DNA of 64,000 nt from Mauremys mutica (lineage: Eukaryota > Chordata > Testudines > Geoemydidae), in assembly GCF_020497125.1 (NCBI RefSeq), contig NC_059075.1:67413321-67477320 (forward strand), in the 5' to 3' direction. Below, one piece after another: positions 34,291 to 43,945 of this stretch. Under the pieces are notes generated by a model. It had not been told where the DNA came from. It made no database searches and saw only the letters and a program-made list of their open reading frames with translations. The position numbers and the translations under genes were made by a program. Every line of letters begins with the position of its first letter. The stretch's first letter is position 1.

Positions 34291-35990
34291 TGTATTATGC
34301 ACAGGGCATCATGCTCACATTCTCTACCACTTGTAGTAGGCCAGCTCTCAGCCTGGGCTCCGCCATCATCTCTTTATGCCTCTTGCCCATAGATCCCCAC
34401 CAGAACTCCCACTCCTGGGCAAGCCCACTGTTCTCTACAGGAGCTACGGTCACTCATGGGGTCCTTTCTGAGTCTAATTATCTCCAGTCCCTGATGCTGG
34501 TCCTCAGCTCCAACTACAGAGCACTGACAGAGAGCAGACACCCAGAGCCCCTCCCAGGACTACGGTGTCTGTCTGCCCTAAACCAACGGGGAGAAAAAGG
34601 TAAGGATGGTTACTGCCTGGGGCTGGGCACTCCTGGCTACCAGGCTCTCTAGAAGCCTCTCTTCTTTCTCAGGAAAATTTCCCCCCCTTGCTTTGTGGCC
34701 AGCCTCACCTCTTTAAGCTCCCCTTCTCTAGGCAATACATGTGCTGTAGGTGTGCCTACTTAGCACTGCCTGAGTGCAGGGATGCTCGTTAGGCTTGCTG
34801 TCAGTGGGCTGGGCATGTGTCTCATCACAGGCGGACAAAGAAGTGCCCCTGGTACTTGGAGCAGAAGGTTCCTGAAGGAGTTTGTTCCACAGATTTGGAG
34901 TGCCCTCCCCCCACAACAAAACTCTGTCTCCTGCACAGATGAGCTTTTTTACCCCCTTATACAAAGGGGATTTGGGGAAAAAAACTGCTTGGTCCGCTTA
35001 CTCTCTGGCTAAGCAATGACTGAAATCTAAGCCGGTGGAGGGAAAAACAGATTTCCTAACAGTGTAAGTGCAAATCAGAACTGCTCCACTGTGTCACCCA
35101 CACTGTGTTTGCAGCACAGGTGCAGACTATGGTGTAAGCTATACAGTAGATCGCACTTGTTCTCTGAGTCAGGGTGCCACCCACTGTGTATGCAGCCAGA
35201 GCTAGCAGTACCACACAGTAACACCATCAAGGGATGATGCTGAATCCAGTTGCCAGTGAATAGATGAAGCTACAAACTGGTCATACCTCCCTAACCTAAG
35301 GACCCAGTGCCCTCAAACATTTTGGCTCATGCCAACTAGTAGAACAGGCAGAGGCGTATTAAGATTTATTGGGGCCCTGGGCACAAAGAACATTTGGGCC
35401 CCCCACATCCCATAAAAAACATGAATGTATCAAAATGCATTAATACAAAGACTCCATTGAGTGTGTAACCCTTCTGCCTGCCTGAGCTGGCAGCAACAAG
35501 GGCCGGATTCAGTATCTAGGGGGTCCGCGTCAATAACGCAATGCAAAACCGGCTCGAGCCTCCACCCAGTGACCTGGGACAATTACATACCACCCTGGGA
35601 ACCTCTAAGAGGCAATACTTCCCCTCTCACAAGCACAGAGTCTGAGTGTAGCAAAATCCTTTTAATAAAGGAGGGAAACAATGCTGCATAATGTTGGGGA
35701 AACACACAAACAGGATTCATAACACAAACCATGAGCAAAAGACCCACCCCTAATTAAGTTTGGCAGTATCCTTTTTCCCTTAGGGTCTTAAGTCCAACAC
35801 CCAAAAAGATCATCCCACAATGAAATTTCTCCTGAAATTTCCATTTCTGCCTTCATTGGTTAAAATAAAATCTGAGAATAGTCAGGTTTTCTGATCATTT
35901 CAAGTACACAAAAAAGGTCAAATTGCATATTCCAAAGTACACACAGATAATAAGAGAAACCTTATCTGAGTAGAAAACTGGGATCTGGGT
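34291..35990. other. No gene; possible hAT-like fragment around 35350-35520
   Basis: GGGGCCCTGGGCAC and GGGCCGGATTCAG between 35370 and 35520 recall the GGGCC-rich hAT family seen elsewhere in the window, but ends cannot be paired. Nothing else supported. Confidence 0.35.
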
Positions 35991-36300
35991 TCTACTATGT
36001 TCTAATTCTGGGTCAGATACTGACTTACTGCAAAGCCTTGGGCTGATCAATTAACCTGTGTTAACATTTCTATTGCGGAAACGCATAAAGGCCACAACCG
36101 AGTTTGGCCCCCTTGTGCTAGGTACTGTACAAGCTTAAAATAAATGCCAGTCCCTGTCCCCAAGAGGTGTGCCTCATTTTCCCCATCTGTAAAATGGCAA
36201 AGAATTTACCTATCTTACAGGGGGACATGAGCGTTAATCAGTTAATATTTGTGCAGTTCTTTGAAGGTGTAAAGTGCGCGCTCATTATATATCCAGCAAA
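35991..36300 (+). repeat. MIR SINE split by another repeat
   Basis: The left part (about 35991-36068) resembles the MIR middle region. The right part from 36172 (CTCATTTTCCCCATCTGTAA) is the MIR 3' region. Between them lies about 100 bp with CTAGGTACTGTACAAGC and CAGTCCCTGTCCCCAAGAG, a different dispersed repeat. Confidence 0.55.
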
Positions 36301-38265
36301 CTACAATTTGAGGGGATTTTCTTAAAAAAACAAACAAACACAAATCATACTGTTTCACCTTTCATCGAAAAGTCCATAAATCTCTAGTATTTTTTAAATA
36401 CATTTTTAATGCATAGAGGGTGGTAAGCATTCTGTGTGCAGCACCACTTATTTGGTTACTTTTTACTAAAGAGATTTAGGGCAAGAAGCTAAACAGTTTC
36501 CGTTAATTTTTGCTGCCCAACTTGCGGCACCAAGATCAAAACTGTGGCACATAAATTTAGTCCATGTTGTTTAAAACTGAGGCCTTAACATCCATTAAAG
36601 GATCTCACTTGCCTCAAGTTTTAGGACTGACTATTGTTGTGCTATTAGTGACCACTAGTGGTGCTAGTGTGCATTATATCTTGCCAAGCTATTTAGCTTT
36701 ATATAACATTATAAGAATAAGGTCCTTTGTACTGTGGGACAATATACTTGCGCTTATTTCTACTATGGGGGAAAAAACAAAGGGTTCATTGTGCTAAGAA
36801 CTTAGTCCAGAAATTGTCCAGAGTAGAAAAAAAAATTGTATCAATTACTGTTCCCAGGGCAATCTCTGCACTGGAAATTAAACTGTCTTAGTTGAATGGG
36901 TTTAAAATGGTTATGCCCACTGGCCTAGCAGTGAGGGCGCAGTTGTGTCCTCACTTACAACCATGCAACCTGCTTTGATATCTCAGTCGGCTTCTGCATA
37001 GGGTGAGGGCAGAATGCAGCTACCCATTGTTAAACTGTGTGGCGGGAACTTGGTTGAAAACAGTTCAAAGTAATATAGCTCAGTCCCCAGTGTGGATGGT
37101 CCCCACCCAAGGCCTGGTCTGCACTAGCCTTTTTCCTTTTAAAGCTTTCCACCATTGCTAACAGCAGTCCAGGTCCACCACTGGGAGTCCAAGTGACGAC
37201 AAGGTCCCACTGATTCTTTAGTCAACATGCCACCCTGTGCCTGCCCTGCTCAGGGTTAGACAGCGTGGAAGTCACTGGCTAACAGCAGTTAGCTTCACTG
37301 GCCGCTGTCCAAGCACTAATTTATAGACACAGACCAAGATTAAATTTTCTGACTACTGCTCCACTGACATCCTGAAGGGCATGCAAGCCTGTTTATATTC
37401 CACCTGCAGCATGTCTTGATATTGCCCAGTTCATGTCAATGGTCTGCTGATTTTAATGGCTAAGGATGATATTTATTATCCTTTTCACGAGTGACCTCAA
37501 ACATCCAGCTCCTGTGCTGATGTAAGAGGGCTGGACATCCCTGGCATGTTTCCACATTCCATTCACTAGAAAGGACGTTCCACAGAGACAAAGCTGCTGT
37601 ATTTTATTACAGTGGCTGCATTTAGAATGGTTCTTCCAGTTTGAGAGACAACACTGGTTCCAGCGGTGTTTTCCATTTTAACTATAGAGAATTGCTTTCC
37701 AGCTGGTAGAAACTTTTTAAGCACAAGCCCCTATAAGTATTTTTTAATTGTTACTATTTAGGACAGTTCACACAGTTGCTACACTCCTGAAGATGTAGAT
37801 GGAGAGAAATATTTACACTGTTGTCAATTTTTAAATGTTGAGCTCCTGCAGCTGCGCTTGGGATATTCTTTGGGCAGCAAACACAGTGACACTGAATAAG
37901 TGACCAAATGCTTTTATTTGACCCTTCATGCATCTTATGACATTATTCAGTATTAAAATAGAAGAGCAGAGACAAATACAATAGAAAGCAAACAACTACC
38001 CAGAAATTCTGTGAATATTTGGAGAAAAGGAAGTGGGGGAAAGGAAGAGAAATTGCTGTGGATTTTACCCCCAAATTCCCTATAGATTTCTAATGCCCTT
38101 GCACATGTGCTACCTTGATTGTGTTTATTTATTACTCATACAGACCTTCAAACCATGCCCTTCCTCCCCCACCCCCGATAAAAATACATCCAAAATGCAC
38201 AACTTTGCATAGCACCTTTTCCTTCTTGCTTAGCTATGGCCCTGGAGACAAAGATCTACCTTCAT
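36301..38265. other. No gene; weak miniature-element ends at 37108-37345
   Basis: GGCCTGGTCTGCACTAG near 37112 and the complement of a right-hand word near 37327-37345 resemble the Harbinger-type termini seen elsewhere, but too loosely to call. The rest shows nothing. Confidence 0.35.
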
Positions 38266-38482
38266 ATTCTATCACACCATTCACCCGCAGGTCTCAAAGC
38301 ACTTCATAAAAATGAAGCTTTGCAATGCCCTCTGCAGGGCGGATAGTATTATCTCCATTTTACCCGGGTGGGGATTATCCATGAGTGTAAGAAGTGCTGC
38401 AACAAAAAGGTCAATTAACTTTCTTGAGGCCACATTGCAAGTCAGTGGACAAGGCAGGGAAAGAACCCAGGCGTCCCTATGC
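38266..38482 (-). repeat. MIR SINE, minus orientation
   Basis: The + strand reads CTCAAAGCACTTCATAAA, then TTATCTCCATTTTACCC, then GGCAGGGAAAGAACCCAGG, the reverse complement of a diverged MIR. Confidence 0.6.
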
Positions 38483-39291
38483 CAACCATTAGTGAATATT
38501 CTCATTAAATACTACCTTAGCTATAGCTCCTTCCCCTAACCTGATGGGGGATGCCTATGCAACACTCAAAAGTTGTTGCTGCTCCAGCTACTCCTTCCTA
38601 CCCTTGTGACATCCTGCCTATTAGAGGCATTTTCAAATCAACACTAGAGAGAGAAACAGGAAAGAAAGGCTCCGACATTCCTTCCAGCTTTCAATCACGT
38701 TTCCACAGCAATTGGGCTGGAAAGGTTGCTCACTGGTGAGCTCTGCTATGAATAGAAGCAATGAATAAATTACTGCAGCTGACAAATTAGAGCTGTAGAG
38801 CTTCTCCAGCAAGAGGGAAGGGTTCACAGAGAAAGCAGTGCAGTGAAAATCCATTCCCCAACCCTGTACCCAGGAGAAAAAGAGCCAGCCTGCACAGGCT
38901 GCCTCTGGAACACATCCCCATGCAGAAGATTCCGGTCTTGCTCTTCTAGGAGCTACTACCACACTCTGCAAGAACAGGACCAGGCTTTGCCAGATGGGGA
39001 TGGGATTTTCTTGAATCATAATGGCTAAATGGCCTTCTGAGTTTTATTGCTTGGAGAACTCAGCCAGGAATGGATCATCAAGTAGCATGTAAACCCTCCG
39101 AAAAGTGCAAAGACAATATCCACCTTCTGAAGCAGCAGTCTAAGGGCTAACGGTAAATTAATTAATTTCCACTCTGTACTTTAATGTGTCTAGGAATGGT
39201 GTGTTTTTGCAGACACCGGGTCTGATCCTAATGGGAGTCTCCAGATGGCTTGCTCCATATTTATTTTTGTGTGGGTGGGTGGGTGGGTGGA
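38483..39291. other. No gene; GGGT microsatellite at 39271-39291
   Basis: Short frames only. A GGGT tetranucleotide run directly abuts the left end of the next element. Confidence 0.5.
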
Positions 39292-39646
39292 CAGGGCCGG
39301 CGCTACAGTTTTCGCTGCCCCAAGCAGCGCGCCAAATTGCCACCGCGGGCGGCAGGGGCAGTCCATGTGCCCTTAGGGCAGCAGGCGCATTTCCGCGGCG
39401 GCGGCAATTTGGCGGCAGCTTCTATGTTTAGCTGAAGCGGCTGCGGACAGCTAAACACAGAAGCTGCCACCAAATTGCCGCCGCCGCGGAAATGCGCCTG
39501 CCGCCCTAAAGGCCCACGGACTGGCCCCGCCGCCCGCGGCGGCAATTCGGCGCGCTGCTTGGGGGCAAAACAACAGGGACTGCCACCCCTTGCAGATTGC
39601 CGCCCCAAGCACCAGCTTGGAATGCTGGTGCCTGGAGCCAGCCCTG
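39292..39646. mobile_element. Fold-back hAT-like element with about 115-bp arms
   Basis: Starts CAGGGCCGGCGCTAC and ends GGAGCCAGCCCTG, close to the termini of the CAGGGC hAT family. The interior is a long, nearly complete inverted repeat: roughly 39318-39432 pairs with 39450-39570 around a short loop (GCTGAAGCGGCTGCGGACAGC region). Words such as GCAATTTGGCGGCAGC recur in both arms. A convincing 8-bp duplication is not seen, possibly because the left end sits in a GGGT run. Confidence 0.75.
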
Positions 39647-39889
39647 GACTTGGAGAACAGGGAGCACAGAAGGTTGGGCACTGGTTCCTAAGTCTGGCAT
39701 ATGGAATGAAACGTGTCCTCCTGATACATGGGGGATCAGAGGAGTCATTTCAACTTGTGAAATAGTTTCTTTAAAGAACACCACGCTCGTCCCACTTCCT
39801 CCTTATGTCCCCCTGTGCAGCTCCCATTGACGTGTGCTGCTGGCAGCTGCAGGTATGACAGGAAACATGGCTGTCTGTCCCATGCTTTA

Positions 39890-40030
39890 ACAAGGCCAAG
39901 AAACCTGGGGTTTTTCCCTGCTCTGCCACTGACTCAGTGGGTGTCCTTCGATGAATCAGGTAGCCTCTCTGTGTCTGTTTCCCCATCTCTAAGATAGGAA
40001 TGCTATTTTGTAACATTGTGAAGCTCAATT
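39890..40030 (+). repeat. MIR SINE
   Basis: TGCTCTGCCACTGACTCAGT, CTGTTTCCCCATCTCTAAG and similar words match a sense MIR, diverged. Confidence 0.6.
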
Positions 40031-40039
40031 TATTTGTGG

Positions 40040-40760
40040 TTGTAAACCTTAACAGAGGAACTGCCCTACCAGATCAGAGTCTACCTAGTCCAGTATCCTG
40101 CTCTGACTGTGATCAGCAACAGGTGCTTCAGAGTAAGGCACAAGACAGCCCCTTCTGAAATAACCTGTCCACAGGAAAAGCTTCTTCCAAACTCCCATGA
40201 GTCAGAGGAGGGCTTAGCCCTGAAGAATGAGGGTTTATAACCCTTCTTAGGCTTTGTCTATACTGTGCAGTAGAGGGTACGAGTCCCCTGCTCATGTACA
40301 CGTGCTCAAGCTAGATTGATGAGAGCTAGTGTGAGTACAACTAGCAGTGTAGCCACTGTAGTATGGGTAGCAGCAGCAGCAGAGGTACAGCTTAGCTATG
40401 CGAGTACAAATGCACCAGACCCCTGTGGATATGCACATGGCATGGCTAAGCTGTGCCTATGCTACGCAGTTACGCAGCTATTTATACTCACGCTAGTTCA
40501 ATGAGAGCTAGCATGTGTACGTGAGCAGAGGAATCACACCTCTAGCTCATAGCGTAGATGTAGCCCTAGAGCAAAAAAATGAATTCTTTCTAACATCACT
40601 GGAGATGTTCTCACTGGGTATATAAACGCCTAACTATTTTGAATCCTGCTAAGCTCTTGGCCTCAGTAGCATCTTGTGGCAATGAGTTCTACAGGCTATT
40701 TCATTTTATCAGTTTTAAATTAGCTGCCTTTCATTTTCATTGACTGTGCCTTTGTTCTCA
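40040..40760 (-). repeat. LINE-type 3' tail (CR1/L3-like), split by a miniature element
   Basis: Minus-oriented tail in two pieces, 40040-40249 and 40566-40760. Words such as CTAGTCCAGTATCCTGCTC, GGAGGGCTTAGCCCTG, GAATCCTGCTAA and CTCTTGGCCTCAGTAGC match the dispersed tail also at 30710 and 50740. The gap is occupied by the miniature element at 40250-40565. Confidence 0.55.
40250..40565. mobile_element. Miniature DNA transposon nested in a LINE tail
   Basis: The left end GGCTTTGTCTATACTGTG and the complement of the right end GGGCTACATCTACGCTATG form loose inverted repeats. Internal words such as GAGAGCTAGTGTGAGTAC recur near both ends. It separates two halves of one LINE tail, so it inserted after it. 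Confidence 0.6.
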
Positions 40761-41207
40761 TAGTGTGGGAAAGGCTAAGGAAGCTAGAGAGGAGTCAAGG
40801 CATCCAGTTGAAAGTTTTGGAAAGCTAGAAAATAGTGGAAGGTTTTTATTCCTGAAATCAATTGGCTCTGTTTCATGGCTATTCATTGATAGCCATGAGA
40901 CAGAGGTTGATATTGTGTTGTGCAAGAAATATTAGCCAGCCATCAATGTGGATATTAGAGGGGTTATTTTAGTCCTAAAAATAAGGAGAGTGCTTTGAAT
41001 TCCTTGGGCAGAAAGGTGCAAACTATTAAAAATATGATCCTTGACAAAATAGCCTTCAGCTGCACTCAGTACTAGATGGTAAGAGCTCTGGCCTGAAGAA
41101 GAGAAGGGGAGTGTTGGATGTGATGTTTACTTGCACTGGATTTGCATTGTTTCAGGCTTTTGAACTGTCTTCCTTCCTCACTTTGCCAACCACACCAGGA
41201 AGAAGGG
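40761..41207 (+). promoter_or_regulatory. Presumed promoter/5' UTR region of SLC10A1
   Basis: Lies directly upstream of the start codon. A TGTTTAC word at 41124-41130 fits a FOXA site, plausible for a liver gene. TTTGCATTGTTTCAG ending at 41155 also looks like a splice acceptor, so the coding start may lie in a second exon with an untranslated exon farther upstream. No TATA box or CpG island is seen. I infer a regulatory role from position only. Confidence 0.3.
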
Positions 41208-41629
41208 ATGGCTAAGCTCATAGCAACAATTAATACCACCAGTGGAGCCTATGGGAGCCCAGAATCCTGGAACCCAGAGCACACTGAGAATGCCTCCTTG
41301 CCTAACTTTACACTGACTTTCACGTTTCACCAACGGGCCACTGACCAAGCGCTGAATGGAATCCTCATTGCTGTCCTCTGCATTGTCATGGTGTCACTGG
41401 GGTGCACCATGCAGCTCTCCAAGATCAAGACTCACTTCTGGAAACCTAAAGGGGTGGCCGTTGCTGTTATGGCTCAGTATGGCATAATGCCTCTGACAGC
41501 GTTTGCCCTGGGAAAGCTCTTCCATTTGGGACCTATTGAGTCTCTGGCTGTGCTCATCTGTGGCTGCTGTCCGGGTGGAAACCTCTCAAACATTTTTAGT
41601 CTGGCATCAAAAGGAGATATGAACCTGAG
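41208..41629 (+). CDS. SLC10A1: SLC10A1 (NTCP) coding exon 1
   Basis: First coding exon of the basolateral hepatocyte Na+/bile acid cotransporter, which imports taurocholate-type bile acids with sodium. ATG at 41208 has G at -3 and +4. An in-frame ATG at 41142 overlaps a possible splice acceptor and is less likely. The exon encodes 140 codons plus two bases: an extracellular N terminus of about 48 residues with three N-glycosylation sequons (NTT, NAS, NFT), then the first transmembrane helices. Family landmarks are [32 protein letters not shown] and CPGGNLSN, the last part of the sodium/substrate site. The donor is GAG|GTAAGG at 41629/41630, and the split serine codon (AG|C) matches the family junction. 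The N terminus is about 20-25 residues longer than in the human protein. Confidence 0.95.
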
Positions 41630-42500
41630 GTAAGGAGAGCTCAGTACAACCTGACTATTGTCACTGGCCAGGCCATTTCAGTTGGGAGACTGGTCTATAG
41701 TCTAACTTATTAGCTCTCTCAATTCTAATGCTTCAGGCAGGAAGAAATTTGGTATTGTACCCAAAGTATTTTTAGAGTATTCATCAGCTTGGAGCTAAAT
41801 GCTGCTTAATCACTATTGGTCCAGAACAGCGCTCTGGCACCTAAAATCTAGAATAGAGCTGCACTCCAGCACTTGGGGTCACATCACCACTAAGATTTTA
41901 CCTGGCTACCCCTCCATAATGCCAGCCAGAGCAGGGGCCAAGACAAATTTCAGTGGTGGTGTGACCTGACCTGCCAGGTTGAAACACCGCTCAAATTTAG
42001 CCCGGCCACCAATGTTCCCTCACGTGCACCAGTAAACAACCTCATGTGGCTGGGAGTGTGACCGATACCTGGGTTGGGCTCTCCTGCCAGAACCCACTGC
42101 AGCTACTCTTGGCACTGGGGAAGCCTCAAACCAGCAGGGAGGAGGGAGAGAAGGAGCAAAGTAGGGTGGAAGGGAGCCCAGCCAGCAGCTGGGTCCTGTT
42201 CTGCCTGCTGAGCCCTCCTGCCAGAATGCATAGCAGCTACTCTTGGTGCTGCTACTCTGGAAACCAGCAGGAAGCTGAGAGCCAGCCAGCAGGGAGGAGT
42301 GAAGTGGGCAGAGGATGAAACACCCTCTCAGGAAACCAGGGTGCAGACTTAAGCCAGCATGGAAGGTAAGGAGCAATGTGGTGGTAGACAGAGAACTAGG
42401 AGAGTTTCCACTGGTCTTGCAGTTAAGACCCAGGAATTAGAAACCTGCACAGATTATAGCTTTAGGAGGAAAGAAACACTCAACAGAGGAAGACAAATAA
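41630..42500. other. SLC10A1 intron 1, part before the DIRS element
   Basis: Unassigned intronic sequence. About 42070-42300 contains a diverged tandem duplication (unit about 130 bp) with CTCCTGCCAGAA and GCAGCTACTCTTGG in both copies. No exon seen. Confidence 0.45.
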
Positions 42501-42561
42501 GACGGTTACTCACCTGTAGTAACTGTTGTTCTTCGAGATGTGTTGCTCCAATCCATTCCAG
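42501..42561. repeat. DIRS 3' outer end, arm of a 61-bp perfect inverted repeat
   Basis: This segment is the exact reverse complement of 42743-42803, with 181 bp between. It forms the outermost left end of the element (3' in element orientation) and is absent from the opposite terminus. Confidence 0.9.
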
Positions 42562-42707
42562 TTAGGTGTGCGCGCCGCGCGTGCACAGCATCTCGGAACC
42601 TTTTTCCCTAGCAACCCCGGCGGGCCGGCTGGGCGCCCCCTGGAGTGGCGCCGCTATTGCGCTAAATATATACCCCAGCCGGCCCGTCCGCTCCTCAGTT
42701 CCTTCTT
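42562..42707. repeat. DIRS inverted terminal repeat, 3' side
   Basis: Matches the reverse complement of 48441-48586 with few differences. It spans the GTGTGCGCGCCGCGCGTG block, a GGCGGGCCGGCTGGGCGCCC block, GCTAAATATATACCCC and CTCCTCAGTTCCTTCTT. The TAAATATATACC stretch in the 5' copy could act as a TATA-like element for the minus-strand transcript. Confidence 0.9.
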
Positions 42708-42742
42708 GCCGGCTACTCCGACAGTGGGGAAGGAGGGCGGGT

Positions 42743-42846
42743 CTGGAATGGATTGGAGCAACACATCTCGAAGAACAACAGTTACTACAGGTGAGTAACC
42801 GTCTTTTCTTCTTCGAGTGATTGCTCCAATGCATTCCAGTTAGGTG
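42743..42846. repeat. DIRS internal complementary region (ICR)
   Basis: Bases 42743-42803 are the exact complement of the outer left end (42501-42561). Bases 42806-42846 match the reverse complement of the outer right end (48580-48620) at 40 of 41 positions. Joined, they are the complement of the two element ends placed next to each other, apart from two extra T bases. This is the defining ICR arrangement of DIRS elements, thought to align the ends during circle formation. Confidence 0.88.
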
Positions 42847-42861
42847 ATTCCCAAGCCTTAC

Positions 42862-43945
42862 CTAGGCGGTGGGGTCGGAGTGAGACGTGGCGGAGTGTAA
42901 TACCACAGAGCCGAAGGCTGCGTCGTCTCGAGACTGCTGCACCAACGCGTAGTGGGAGGCGAAGGTGTGCACCGAAGACCAGGTGGCCGCTCGACAGATG
43001 TCCTGGATTGGGACTTGGCCAGGAAGGCCAGAGATGAGGCGCGTGCCCTCGTCGAGTGTGCAGTGACACGGCCTGGTGGTACACGAGCCAGCTCGTAGCA
43101 GGTCCGGATACACGCAGTGACCCAGGAGGAAATCCGCTGGGAGGATATCGCATCTCCCTTCATGCGGTCAGCCACCGCGACGAACAGCTGGGGCGAACGC
43201 CGGAAGGACTTAGTCCGCTCAATGTAGAAGGCGAGCGCCCTACGGACGTCGAGCGTATGTAGCTGCTGTTCCCGAGGCGAGGCATGCGGCTTCGGGAAGA
43301 ATACCGGGAGGAAGATCTCCTGACTGAGATGGAATGCTGACACCACCTTTGGGAGAAAGGCCGGATGAGGGCGCAGCTGCACCTTGTCTGTATGGAAGAC
43401 CGTGTACGGCGGATTCGCCGTTAGGGCGCGAAGCTCTGAAACTCGCCTCGCTGAAGTAATGGCCACGAGGAAAGCCGTTTTCCACGAGAGGTAGAGCAGG
43501 GAGCATGTGGCCAAGGGCTCGAACGGAGGACCCATCAGCTTGGTCAACACGAGGTTCAAGTCCCAGGTCGGGGCAGGGCGCCGCACCGGCGGGTACAAGC
43601 GGTCCAAGCCCTTGAGGAAACGGGAAACCATCTGGTTCGAGAAGATGAACCGACCTTCCACGGAGGGACGAAAGGCGGATACCGCTGCCAGATGGACTCT
43701 CAAGGAGGAGACCGCCAGACCTTGCTCCTTAAGGTTCCAGAGGTAGTCCAGAATGGTAGGGACCGGTACCAGGAAGGGATTAAGACCTCGGTGATCACAC
43801 CAGAGAGCAAACCTCTTCCACTTCGCCAGGTAAGTGGAGCGAGTGGAAGGCTTTCTGCTCTCGAGCAGGACCTGTTGAACCGCTGCAGAGCAGTCCCTCT
43901 CCGTGTGGGTCAGCCACTCAGGTACCAAGCTGTAAGATGGAGGGA
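42862..43945 (-). pseudogene. DIRS tyrosine recombinase, frameshifted
   Basis: The frame overlaps the end of the RT ORF in a different phase and contains an N-terminal core-binding region (STRSTYLAKWKRFALWC near 43800-43850). The catalytic region has SARRVSELRAL near 43431-43462, with the first catalytic arginine, and AHSTRARASS near 43042-43072, the H-x-x-R box. The tyrosine-bearing end (VHTFASHYAL, Tyr codon at 42949-42951) is in another phase, so a single-base frameshift near 43015-43025 cuts off the nucleophile. The enzyme would integrate circular cDNA; this copy should not. The frame extends far upstream to 45749 only as a shadow of the RT gene. Confidence 0.88.

Noticed and set aside
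41142..41207. Upstream ATG for SLC10A1
   Set aside because: The ATG overlaps a probable splice acceptor, and the 22 added residues do not look like an NTCP N terminus. The ATG at 41208 has better context.
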